A DNA stretch of 59,464 bases from NCBI RefSeq assembly GCF_017498085.1, contig NZ_JAGBKM010000021.1, positions 1 through 59,464 on the forward strand, given 5' to 3'. Both the position numbers and the translations under genes were made by a program. Position 1 is the first letter of the stretch, and the number at the start of each line of letters is the position of its first letter. The DNA comes from Psychrobacter coccoides. Its GTDB lineage: Bacteria > Pseudomonadota > Gammaproteobacteria > Pseudomonadales > Moraxellaceae. Under the pieces are notes generated by a model. The model did not search any database. It was not told the origin of the DNA and saw only the letters and a program-made list of their open reading frames with translations. This document shows, in pieces, positions 52,235 to 59,464 of the stretch.

Positions 52235-52540
52235 CTATGATAGCTTGGCTGGTTTTTGTGGGGTAATCAAGGTCAAGGGATCTATTGCAAAACCTTGTCG
52301 GCGCTCCACTTCAGCCCACAGCTCTGATAAGTCATTGACCATCACTCTCGCCCCACCAGGGCAGATCAGCTGGATCTGGGGGATCACTCCGTCTGCATAT
52401 GCTGAAAAACCATAAGGTTTTAGCACCCGCTTTAAGATTGATAATCTTCGAAACATCGCTCTTAGACGAATACCGCCATGTTGTGCTCCTGCTTCTGTCC
52501 AATGCCCTAACGCCGCTGGATTGCCACACGCATTACACAT
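52235..52540 (-). CDS. Small CxxC protein of the amidase/GTPase cluster
   Basis: A 101-residue protein starting MCNACGNPAALGHWTEAGAQH, with one CxxC near the N-terminus and a third Cys in LICPGGARVMV. The remainder is alpha/beta, ending ITPQKPAKLS. ATG 52540 is chosen because AAGGAG lies eight bases upstream; the longer frame from 52705 overlaps the deacetylase and has no family sense. It is followed three bases later by the GTPase. It could be a small metal-binding accessory protein, but the family is not one I can name. Confidence 0.65.
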   Translation of the reverse strand: MCNACGNPAALGHWTEAGAQHGGIRLRAMFRRLSILKRVLKPYGFSAYADGVIPQIQLICPGGARVMVNDLSELWAEVERRQGFAIDPLTLITPQKPAKLS

Positions 52541-52592
52541 AACGCTTCTCCTTATTTGTCTCCCCAAAACCTCCCTAAAAAATGCGCTCCGC

Positions 52593-53378
52593 TCAGATGA
52601 CCTCAGGACGACGACCACTTTCAAATGGGAAGCGTTGACGGAAGTCTGCCGCAATATCTTCAAATGGCATCCAAACCACCCCTTCATGACTATTAATATA
52701 GTCAATCAAGCGCTCAAGCATCAACAGGACCTGTGGACGACCAGACACATCAGGGTGGATGGTGAAAGGGTAGACGGCATAATCCATATTGCGGTATACC
52801 CAGTCAAACTGATCACGCCACATCTCTTCGATATCACGAGGGTTGACGAACCCATGGCTGTTAGGAATGTTTTTCATAAACATCATCGGCGGCAAGTCAT
52901 CCATGTACCAGTTGGCGCCAATCTCGACCAAATCGATCTCTTCGCCATGGGTCATAGGATGCATCCATTCCTCTGCTGTTTTTGAATAATCGATCACATT
53001 CCATTGGTCACCAACTCGAGCATAAAAGGGCTGAAAATCACGGTAGCCTTGACTGTGGTCATATTTAAAATCATATTTGGCTAAAATCTCAGGGGTAGCA
53101 GCCGACATCTCCCACCAAGGTGCCACATAACCACGTGGGCTTTGGCCGGTCAGCTTTGTGATCAGTTCAACCGACCTCTCCATGACCGCTTCTTCTTGAG
53201 CCCGAGTCATAGCGATTGGGTTTTCGTGCAAGTAACCGTGTGCGCCCACCTCGTGGCCATGGTCAACGATCATTTTAGCGATATCAGGAAAGGTTTCTAT
53301 GCTATGACCAGGAATGAAAAACGAAGTGCGCATATCGTACTTTTTAAACAGCCGCAACAGACGAGGCACACCTCCCAA
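52593..53378 (-). pseudogene. Polysaccharide-deacetylase family protein, N-terminus deleted
   Basis: 261 codons match the PuuE-like branch of NodB-fold deacetylases: [20 protein letters not shown], then [18 protein letters not shown] (HxxxH metal site), [33 protein letters not shown] and a [14 protein letters not shown] tail. The usual first 40-50 residues, with the metal-binding Asp motif, are absent. The frame simply begins at a TTG inside amidase sequence, with no ribosome site. It is therefore the downstream half of a deletion junction. The intact enzyme would hydrolyse an N-acyl or cyclic amide substrate. Confidence 0.8.
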
Positions 53379-54334
53379 TGCAAATCTAAGGCTTCGGGGC
53401 CCACTAAGTAGCCGTGCTCACGAGCAAGCCTGCCTATTTCGTCAAACTCGTGGCACACGCCGCGTCTGATGGTTGCGCCAGCCAGCTCAAGTGCTTGCAC
53501 ACTGCGCTCAAAGTTTGCCATGACTGCTGTTTGTGCGCCCTTAAACACCACGTTAGTAGGAATAAAAAACTTAAGCTGACTAATAGGCGTAGGGTTTGGT
53601 GTGCTGACTGAGCGACCGTTGAGAATCTCTGTTGCGCCAATACAGCTCTGGACGTCAGTGGCAAACGGACCGTAGGTATCAAGGGTAGGGGAAAGAGGAA
53701 AAGTGCCCGCTGTTGGAAAGGCGCTGCTAGAGCCTTTGTAACCAACGATGCCGTTTAATGCTGCTGGTATGCGTATCGATCCGCCAGTATCACTGCCAAT
53801 AGTGAGGGGTACCAGTCCACGAGCGACGGCGACTCCGCACCCTGAAGAGGAGCCACCAGGAATACGGTCAGGGCCAGTGCCATGCGGGTTTTTTGGGGTA
53901 CCAAAGTGAGGGTTTAGACCGAGGCCTGAATAGGCAAACTCAGTCATATTCAGACAACCAATCGAGATCAGGCCGGCTTGGCTGGCATTGACTACCATAT
54001 CAGCGTCCTGAGCTGCTGGCGTGTTGGACGCAAGCACCACAGAGCCTGCGGTAGTCACCCTACCTTTTATATCAAACAAATCCTTCCAAGCCACAGGAAC
54101 GCCATCCCAGGCGCTAAGTGGCTGTCCTTGGTGGTGACGTTGTTTTGCGGCCTGCGCCTCTTCAAGCGCTCGCTCTTCGAGTAGTACTGTAAAGATACTG
54201 GGATCAGAGGATCTAATATGAGCAAAAGTCTCTTTGGTAAGCTCAACCGGACAAATATCGCCTTTTTTAATCTTATCTGCCATATTTGCAGCTGACACGG
54301 TCTCTTTTATAAACCCACCCATCATAGACTCCAT
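53297..54334 (-). pseudogene. Amidase-signature hydrolase, C-terminus lost by deletion
   Basis: About 320 residues of an amidase-signature enzyme start at ATG 54334 (AAGGAG nine bases upstream). The Ser-cisSer-Lys triad is visible: Lys in DGVPVAWKDLFDI, Ser in PGGSSSGCGVAVARG and Ser in GSDTGGSIRIPAALNG. Family sequence runs to [14 protein letters not shown] (about 53372). The last 25 codons are out-of-frame deacetylase sequence. The enzyme normally has about 450 residues, so roughly 130 are missing, which should destroy the fold. It hydrolysed an amide of unknown identity in this transporter cluster. Confidence 0.85.
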
Positions 54335-54505
54335 ACGATTGACTCCTTAGGATCTGTTGATTGCTCAACAGACTCTAGGCTATATATTTAAATATAGGCT
54401 GAGAAAACAGGATAGTCAACGCAGTATGAAGTTAGATACAAATATAAACTTTTGTCAGTCGTTATAGATATGCTGACATCTGTAATATTCCAATGAGTGT
54501 CAAAT

Positions 54506-55432
54506 CTATTGTAAGTAGCCCTTGTTGGGTGTGATACTAGGGGGCAGATCAGTGTCACCAAGTGCTTCTAATAGGTTGATTTCGATAGTGCGTGATAAGG
54601 CGCTTAGCGGTAATTGGTTGGCTGCTAAACCAAAGGGCTCCTCTAACTCTTCACTTAACACATCTAGTCCAAAAAAAGTATAAGCGATTACAGCGCATAT
54701 TAGCGGGGTGGCCCAGCCCAAAGAAGAGACCAAACCAAAGGGCAGCATAAAGCAATATAGGTAAGTAGTGCGATGCACCAACAGCATGTACGCAAAGGGT
54801 AGTGGGGTATTATGAATGCGTTCACAAGCGGCCAAAACGACAGTCATAGACATCAAACGCTCGTCCATCTTTTGCACCATCAGTTCTGAGAACTGTCCTT
54901 GACGTCGACCATCTCCAAGATACTTGCCCAACAGGCGCATCAAATAATCAGGTAGGTTTTGTGCTTGCCGCATACTCGCATGATACTCCGGCTCTACAAA
55001 GCGTTCGATATCTTCCCAAGGTGAAGTGTTGCGAAGCCTGTGGCGCAAAGCATGGGTAAAAGCAATGGTCAAATAAATCATATGCCGCTGCGTATCACGT
55101 CCAGCCTCTGTCTCATCGTCCATATAAGAGAGTACCTGACGGGTAAAACCACGAGCATCATACACCAGTTGACCCCATAGTCCTCGAGCTTCCCACCAGC
55201 GTTGATAGCTGGCGTTATTACGAAAACCAAGAAACAATGACAGGGCTATTCCAAGTAAAACAAAAGGCGCTGTACCATACGATGAAAAATAACTGGGAAG
55301 CCTGTGCTGCATACCCGTTATCAAAGTGCTTAAGAGCGTGATCAGTACAATCTGTGGGTATATTTTTGGAATAATGGAGCCACGGAGTGAAAAAAATATT
55401 TTAAAGGCATTTGGGTTTTGTCGGACGATCAT
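54506..55432 (-). CDS. Bestrophin-family (YneE/UPF0187) channel protein
   Basis: A 308-residue membrane protein: MIVRQNPNAFKIFFSLRGSIIPKIYPQ, LGIALSLFLGFRNNASYQRWWEARGLWGQLV (bestrophin signature), and HRTTYLYCFMLPFGLVSSLGWATPL with VLSEELEEPFG near the end. Bacterial bestrophins form pentameric ion channels. ATG 55432 is preferred because GGAAA lies eight bases upstream and the family N-terminus is MIVR. It sits inside the transporter/amidase cluster on the same strand with gaps of about 100-170 bases. Confidence 0.9.
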   Translation of the reverse strand: MIVRQNPNAFKIFFSLRGSIIPKIYPQIVLITLLSTLITGMQHRLPSYFSSYGTAPFVLLGIALSLFLGFRNNASYQRWWEARGLWGQLVYDARGFTRQVLSYMDDETEAGRDTQRHMIYLTIAFTHALRHRLRNTSPWEDIERFVEPEYHASMRQAQNLPDYLMRLLGKYLGDGRRQGQFSELMVQKMDERLMSMTVVLAACERIHNTPLPFAYMLLVHRTTYLYCFMLPFGLVSSLGWATPLICAVIAYTFFGLDVLSEELEEPFGLAANQLPLSALSRTIEINLLEALGDTDLPPSITPNKGYLQ

Positions 55433-55540
55433 ATTCGTTTCCAGCTGTTTGGTTGGCCGCTTGAGACTTGGCTGCGAATGCACTGCATTGCTTTATCTCC
55501 ATTTTCTAAATGACACACTCTAGAGCTGACAGGAAGCGGT

Positions 55541-56155
55541 TTAAGAAGGCGTGCCAATCTCTCTTAAATCAATCACTCGCTGACAAAGTCGCTTAACAAG
55601 GGCGGCGTCATGGCTGACAACCAAGATACCAACCTCACTATGCGCACACCTCTCTAGCACCGCATGCCAAATCTGCGCTTGGGTGATCGCATCGAGCATG
55701 GTGGTCATCTCGTCAGCAATCAAAAACCTCGTCTGGGGCCCAAGCGCCCTTGCCACGCAAAACCGCTGCAGCTCACCGCCTGACAACTCGCTCGGATACC
55801 GGTTCAGCCATTCTTTGTCAATTCCTAATAGCTCTAATAATTTGGGGTCAGGCTGCCAGCTCTCATTCAGCACTTTGCGCATTTTCCAACGTGGGTTCAC
55901 CGCTTGTTCAGGATGCTGAAACACCAATTGTACCGGATGATAAGTTTGTCTGGCGATAGCTGAGCCATTTAGGGTCACGCTACCTTCTAAAGGCTGCTGA
56001 TAACCCGATAAAATACGACAAAGGGTGGTTTTTCCTAAGCCACTTGGTCCTACAAGCCCAACGATTTCGCCCGATGCTATCGTTATGTTTAACCCTCGAA
56101 ACAGCCAAGGTCCACCCTCGTAGCGAAAGCCAATGTTTTTAGCCTCAAGTTGCAT
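55541..56155 (-). CDS. ABC transporter ATPase, DppF/NikE type
   Basis: A 204-residue ATPase: Walker A GLVGPSGLGKTTLCRIL, Q-loop LVFQHPEQAVNPRW, signature LSGGELQRFCVARAL, Walker B FLIADEMTTMLD and switch His ILVVSHD. It is short for the family (260-330), lacking the C-terminal oligopeptide-transporter tail. It overlaps the partner ATPase by 11 bases. Together with the partner it would power import of a small peptide, nickel chelate or similar solute. Confidence 0.9.
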   Translation of the reverse strand: MQLEAKNIGFRYEGGPWLFRGLNITIASGEIVGLVGPSGLGKTTLCRILSGYQQPLEGSVTLNGSAIARQTYHPVQLVFQHPEQAVNPRWKMRKVLNESWQPDPKLLELLGIDKEWLNRYPSELSGGELQRFCVARALGPQTRFLIADEMTTMLDAITQAQIWHAVLERCAHSEVGILVVSHDAALVKRLCQRVIDLREIGTPS

Positions 56156-57068
56156 GCAGACACCTTACTTTACCGTTACGAAGGTCGCGCATGTCTGGCC
56201 GCACTTCGCTACAGTCAGGTATCATAAAGGCACAGCGCGGCGCAAATAAACAACCAGATGGCAGGTCAGTGGCCTGTGGCTGCGAACCGGGAATAGGCAT
56301 AAAGTCATTTTGCGGCAAGGCACGCCATAATGCTTTGCTATAAGGATGGCGCAGCCGCTCGCCATCTCCCGTAAAGTCCTCCACCGAGGCGACTTCAAGC
56401 GTTGTCCCAGCATAAAAAACAGCAATCCGATCGGCGATTTGCAGGGCCGCTTCAATATCGTGGGTAATCAGCATAATGCTGCGCCCCTCATCAGCCAGAT
56501 CTCGAAAGCTTTGCAGCGCCTCTTTGATGACCACGGGATCAAGTCCGGGTGTCGGCTCATCGGCGATAATCAGCTTGGCATCTCTGACGATGGCAGTCGA
56601 GAGTAAGGTTCTGCGTGCCATGCCGCCAGAGAGCTCAAAAGGATACATGTCTTCGACCTCTGGACTCAAATGTAGACGCTCAAACGCTGCTCTTTGTGCT
56701 TTAATAGTCGCTTTATCGTTTGCAGGCGACCGGACTTGTTTACCTACTCGCATCAGCGGGTTTAGAAAATTAACGGACTGCGGAATCAAGGCAATCTCGC
56801 TGGCTCGTAACGACTCTTGCCGCTTCGCCGTTAAGGCTTCTCCTTTATATTTGATAGTGCCACTGACGTTGGCATTAGAGGGCAAAATACCTAAAATTGA
56901 ATGGGCAAGTAAGCTCTTGCCTGAACCACTTGCGCCGACAATCGCTAGTATCTCGCCCTCACTGATACTGATATCTAAACCTGAGACGACATTGAGCTTC
57001 CTTTGTTTTAGGCCGCTAGTATATTGATTAAACGATATCGATAAATCGCTGACTTCTAGAATCGACAC
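56145..57068 (-). CDS. ABC transporter ATPase, DppD/NikD type
   Basis: A 307-residue ATPase: Walker A AIVGASGSGKSLLAHSI, Q-loop LIPQSVNFLNPLMRVG, signature ELSGGMARRTLLSTA, Walker B LIIADEPTPGLD and ITHDIEAAL. The C-terminal oligopeptide-transporter tail has CLFAPRCAFMIPDCSEV, a cysteine set that carries a 4Fe-4S cluster in DppD. It follows the permease stop by 15 bases. Confidence 0.92.
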   Translation of the reverse strand: MSILEVSDLSISFNQYTSGLKQRKLNVVSGLDISISEGEILAIVGASGSGKSLLAHSILGILPSNANVSGTIKYKGEALTAKRQESLRASEIALIPQSVNFLNPLMRVGKQVRSPANDKATIKAQRAAFERLHLSPEVEDMYPFELSGGMARRTLLSTAIVRDAKLIIADEPTPGLDPVVIKEALQSFRDLADEGRSIMLITHDIEAALQIADRIAVFYAGTTLEVASVEDFTGDGERLRHPYSKALWRALPQNDFMPIPGSQPQATDLPSGCLFAPRCAFMIPDCSEVRPDMRDLRNGKVRCLHAT

Positions 57069-57083
57069 CTATATTCTCCCTTT

Positions 57084-57962
57084 TTACTGATTCGCTTGTG
57101 TCGGATCAACAAGTATTCTTATATTCTCGCCCATGGTCTCAAACGTGCGCACCACGATAAGTAGAGCCACGCCAGGGAAAAAGGCCAACCACCAAAGGCC
57201 TGATGATAAATATTTCATCGACTCAGATAAAATAATACCAATCGCCGGTTTATGCGGTGATAATCCCAGTCCCAAAAACGTCACTGCCGCTTCATGTAAG
57301 ATAACGTGCGGGAACATGAGCATAAATCCAACCAACAGCTGCGGGATGAGATGCGGAAATATATGATGGGTGGCAATCCACCAGCGAGACTTGCCCATTT
57401 GCTGCGAGACTTGCACGTAGTCAGCAGTGCGTATTTGCATGACCTCCGCTCTAATCACCCGAGCTAGGCTTGGCCAGTGGGTCAGCATTAGACCAACCAC
57501 AATGCCTTTAAAACCACCGCCGAGCATAAAAGCGATAAGAATGAGTGTCACCAGATGCGGCACACTCAAAAACAGATCAATCATCCAAGTCACCACCCGA
57601 TCGGTCAGCTTGCCCATGGTCGCAGCCGCCATACCGAGCACCAGCGCAATAAAAGCACTGCCTACCGCACCTAATAGTCCCACCCCGATACTGAGCCTTA
57701 AGCCCTTGATGGTGCGTGCAAACATATCTCGGCCCAGCCAATCGGTGCCAAATAGATGCTGCAGTGACGGGGACAGGTTACGAGCCGTTAAGTTGGTGGC
57801 GATTTTCCCTTCATCGATAAAGATGCCACCGAGTATGACACTGGCTAAGAATATACTGGCCAGTATCATAGTTAGCAGCGTGCGTTGTCTGAGGTTGAGA
57901 CCAAAGCGTGTAAACGACTTGTTTTTTTTATTCCCTATATTACTTGGGCTACTTGGCATCAT
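57084..57962 (-). CDS. ABC transporter permease, DppC/NikC type
   Basis: A 292-residue permease with the N-terminal helix TLLTMILASIFLASVILGG, DWLGRDMFARTIKGLRLSIGVG and the EAA loop EVMQIRTADYVQVSQQMGKS. Its ATG overlaps the upstream permease stop (ATGA), as is typical. It would import a peptide- or nickel-like substrate. Confidence 0.93.
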   Translation of the reverse strand: MMPSSPSNIGNKKNKSFTRFGLNLRQRTLLTMILASIFLASVILGGIFIDEGKIATNLTARNLSPSLQHLFGTDWLGRDMFARTIKGLRLSIGVGLLGAVGSAFIALVLGMAAATMGKLTDRVVTWMIDLFLSVPHLVTLILIAFMLGGGFKGIVVGLMLTHWPSLARVIRAEVMQIRTADYVQVSQQMGKSRWWIATHHIFPHLIPQLLVGFMLMFPHVILHEAAVTFLGLGLSPHKPAIGIILSESMKYLSSGLWWLAFFPGVALLIVVRTFETMGENIRILVDPTQANQ

Positions 57963-58987
57963 AGCAGTCTACTTTCCCTCGTCCTTGGATCGACGATGTA
58001 GTAAATCAGATCGGCAATGACATTACCGACAAAGACGAAGACGGTACTAAATAACACGATGCCTAATAATAGCGGTACGTCGCCTCGCAAGCCTGCGTCT
58101 ATCGTGGCTTTACCCAGTCCCGGATAAGAGAACACTTGCTCGGCTAAAATAGCGCCGCCAAACAGCTCACTAAATGCGGCAAACTGTAAGGTAACGGCAG
58201 GCAAGGCAATATTACGTAGACCGTGCCGCCAAAATAGTGCAAAGCCCTTTTCACCACGGGCTCTGGCAAATAAGACGTAGTCGCTTGCTAGCACCTCAAT
58301 GAGCTTTTGCCGGGTATGCAGTGCCACGCTTGCAACGCCTACGATACTAAGTGTCAGTGCAGGCAATACCAAGTGTTTGACTCGATCTAAAAACCTCACA
58401 TCCTCCGCTAAGACGCCTGCTGGCACGCCTAAACCGATCGGGAACCAGCCAAGCCACACTGCAAAGATAATGAGCACAAGTAGCCCCATCCAAAAAGTAG
58501 GGGTAGAGGCGAGGGTATAGCAGTACCACTGAATAGCCCGATCAATCCAGGTGCCACTTTTCATTGCGGCAACCACACCCAGTACAAACCCCATGAGCCC
58601 AGACAAGGTCCATGCCACTAACATTAGCGCAAGCGAGCTGGCAAAGCGTTCTCCGATAACCTCACTCACAGGACGGCGATAAATCATGGAAGTGCCCAAG
58701 TCGCCTTGCAGCACTGCAGCAGCCCAATTGCGAAACTGTACTAAAACTGGTTCATCGAGACCCCAGTACTGCGCTATTTGCTGACGCTGCTCGGGACCGA
58801 CATTGAGCATATCGGCACCAATATAAGCTTGCACAGGATCGATGGGCGAGTTTTTCATTAAGATAAAGGAGATAAAGCTAATGGCAACCAGCAACGACGC
58901 CATTCTCAACCCTTTAAATAGAAGGAATCTGGCAATTCCGCCGCTGCTTTTTTGCACCCTGCCTGTTTGTACCTTGCTGGCTTCCAC
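57959..58987 (-). CDS. ABC transporter permease, DppB/NikB type
   Basis: The core permease begins ARFLLFKGLRMASLLVAISF and contains MKNSPIDPVQAYIGAD, YWGLDEPVLVQF and the EAA-like loop SDYVLFARARGEKG. The frame is open back to 59080, but that stretch overlaps the preserved tail of the substrate-binding protein, whose stop is at 58989. A GTG at 58987, just after that stop, gives 342 residues, near the usual 310-340. The ribosome site is weak, so the start is unsettled. Confidence 0.85.
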   Translation of the reverse strand: MEASKVQTGRVQKSSGGIARFLLFKGLRMASLLVAISFISFILMKNSPIDPVQAYIGADMLNVGPEQRQQIAQYWGLDEPVLVQFRNWAAAVLQGDLGTSMIYRRPVSEVIGERFASSLALMLVAWTLSGLMGFVLGVVAAMKSGTWIDRAIQWYCYTLASTPTFWMGLLVLIIFAVWLGWFPIGLGVPAGVLAEDVRFLDRVKHLVLPALTLSIVGVASVALHTRQKLIEVLASDYVLFARARGEKGFALFWRHGLRNIALPAVTLQFAAFSELFGGAILAEQVFSYPGLGKATIDAGLRGDVPLLLGIVLFSTVFVFVGNVIADLIYYIVDPRTRESRLL

Positions 58988-58988
58988 A

Positions 58989-59303
58989 CTACTGTGCCCA
59001 TGTCCAATCGACGATATTGTCGGTTGCAGGCCAGCCGTGTCCGTGGACATGAATTCTTTGCTTACCAATATCGAGATCATCTTTCATAAGATACAAGTGA
59101 TCCACGTTGACCAGCCAAACCCAAGGGGCATCACCTTTACCGCTAAGGCCTGTCGTACCGTCCCACTGCGCTTTTTGCCAATACTCAAGCGCCTCTTTTT
59201 CACTGCTGGCTTGCAGCGCTTGCTCGAAGTAGTTATCTACTGTGATATTGCTGTAGTAGCCGGTATTATTAAAATCGGTGGTGTATCAGAAAGTATGCTG
59301 AGG
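58989..59303 (-). pseudogene. Dipeptide/nickel-type substrate-binding protein, C-terminal stub
   Basis: Translating the minus strand to TAG 58989-58991 gives about 105 residues: DTTDFNNTGYYSN, YFEQALQASSEKEALEYW, DAPWVWLVNVDHLYL and IHVHGHGWPATDNIVDW. This is the end of an SBP_bac_5-type protein of about 520 residues. The first four fifths are gone and IS1-like DNA starts at about 59311. The ABC importer therefore lacks its own binding protein here. Confidence 0.8.
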
Positions 59304-59310
59304 AAATAAA

Positions 59311-59464
59311 AGGAGAGTGACAGCCGAAGCAAGATGATATATTTGAGGTTATGAAGACACAAATAGAAGTCAGCTGCCCCGACTGTCACAGTTCTAGTTT
59401 AAAGAAAAACGGCATAAAAAGCTATGGTAAGCAGAACTACCAATGTAAGGACTGTAACCGCCAG
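59311..59464 (+). mobile_element. IS1-family insertion sequence, left end
   Basis: A frame from ATG 59351 to the window end reads MKTQIEVSCPDCHSSSLK followed by KNGIKSYGKQNYQCKDCNRQ, matching the zinc-finger N-terminus of IS1-type InsA (CPxC...CxxC). The preceding 40 bases (GAGAGTGACAGCCGAAGCAA...) probably hold the left inverted repeat. The rest is outside the window. Confidence 0.75.
59351..59464 (+). CDS. insA: IS1-family InsA-like protein, 5' part
   Basis: 38 codons are visible. Four cysteines in two CxxC pairs (CPDC, CKDC) form the InsA zinc-binding head, which recognises element ends. In IS1 the transposase is made by frameshifting into insB, which is beyond the window. Confidence 0.75.
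   Translation, partial: MKTQIEVSCPDCHSSSLKKNGIKSYGKQNYQCKDCNRQ

Noticed and set aside
53297..53378. Genuine overlapping amidase and deacetylase genes
   Set aside because: Each lacks an essential portion exactly at the overlap, so a deletion joint explains it better.
58842..59309. Plus-strand 155-residue frame at the right end
   Set aside because: It lies antisense to the permease start and the binding-protein stub, which have clear family sequence.

Overview
The window looks like a chromosomal segment of a Moraxellaceae gammaproteobacterium, most likely Psychrobacter. The basis is gene content and style: moderate GC, RecC and RecB subunits far longer than the E. coli ones, a methylcitrate cycle with both PrpD and AcnD/PrpF, and a cory-CC-star/ArsA pair. 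The genus is an inference from recall; no search was run.

Layout. 1-9 kb: a decaying catabolic region. After the tail of a TRAP-transporter permease comes a serine-type sulfatase gene broken by one in-frame amber codon. Its radical-SAM maturase gene follows, split by a TnpB-only IS200/IS605-type element; removing the inferred element restores the reading frame exactly. Next are an IclR regulator, a zeta-class GST (maleylpyruvate/maleylacetoacetate isomerase), a gentisate dioxygenase remnant, an intact benzoylformate decarboxylase and an aldehyde dehydrogenase with an internal deletion. A tRNA-Arg(CCT) at 9.1 kb marks the return to core genes.

9-31 kb: core genes. These are a membrane-anchored ModA-like protein, a hypothetical protein, recC-recB-recD, hypoxanthine phosphoribosyltransferase, a CstA-family carrier, a cory-CC-star/ArsA ATPase pair, a DUF2868/DUF3482-GTPase pair and a short-chain dehydrogenase. 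A 41-bp perfect palindrome lies between the last two divergent units.

31-50 kb: propionate and biotin metabolism, mostly on the minus strand. Genes are prpD, an ElaA-like acetyltransferase with a membrane tail, a phasin-like protein, an ABC exporter, bioD, bioA, prpF, acnD, prpC and prpB, then an Nramp-fold carrier that lacks the metal-site residues and a LysR regulator. Between prpF and acnD sits a 2.3-kb AT-rich insert with an OLD-family ATPase/nuclease, an orphan YefM-like antitoxin and a 50-residue protein.

50-59.5 kb: a hypothetical membrane protein, then a minus-strand cluster of a dipeptide/nickel-type ABC transporter, bestrophin, amidase, polysaccharide deacetylase, a small CxxC protein and a COG0523 GTPase. 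It is damaged at two points. A deletion fuses the amidase out of frame to the deacetylase, and the substrate-binding protein survives only as a C-terminal stub next to an IS1-family element running off the window end.

The most interesting items are the TnpB element, whose predicted guide matches the allele it interrupts and whose RuvC glutamate appears relocated; the OLD/YefM insert inside the methylcitrate locus; and the Nramp-like and COG0523 proteins that keep their folds but have lost the family metal-binding residues. No CRISPR array, rRNA or prophage was seen.
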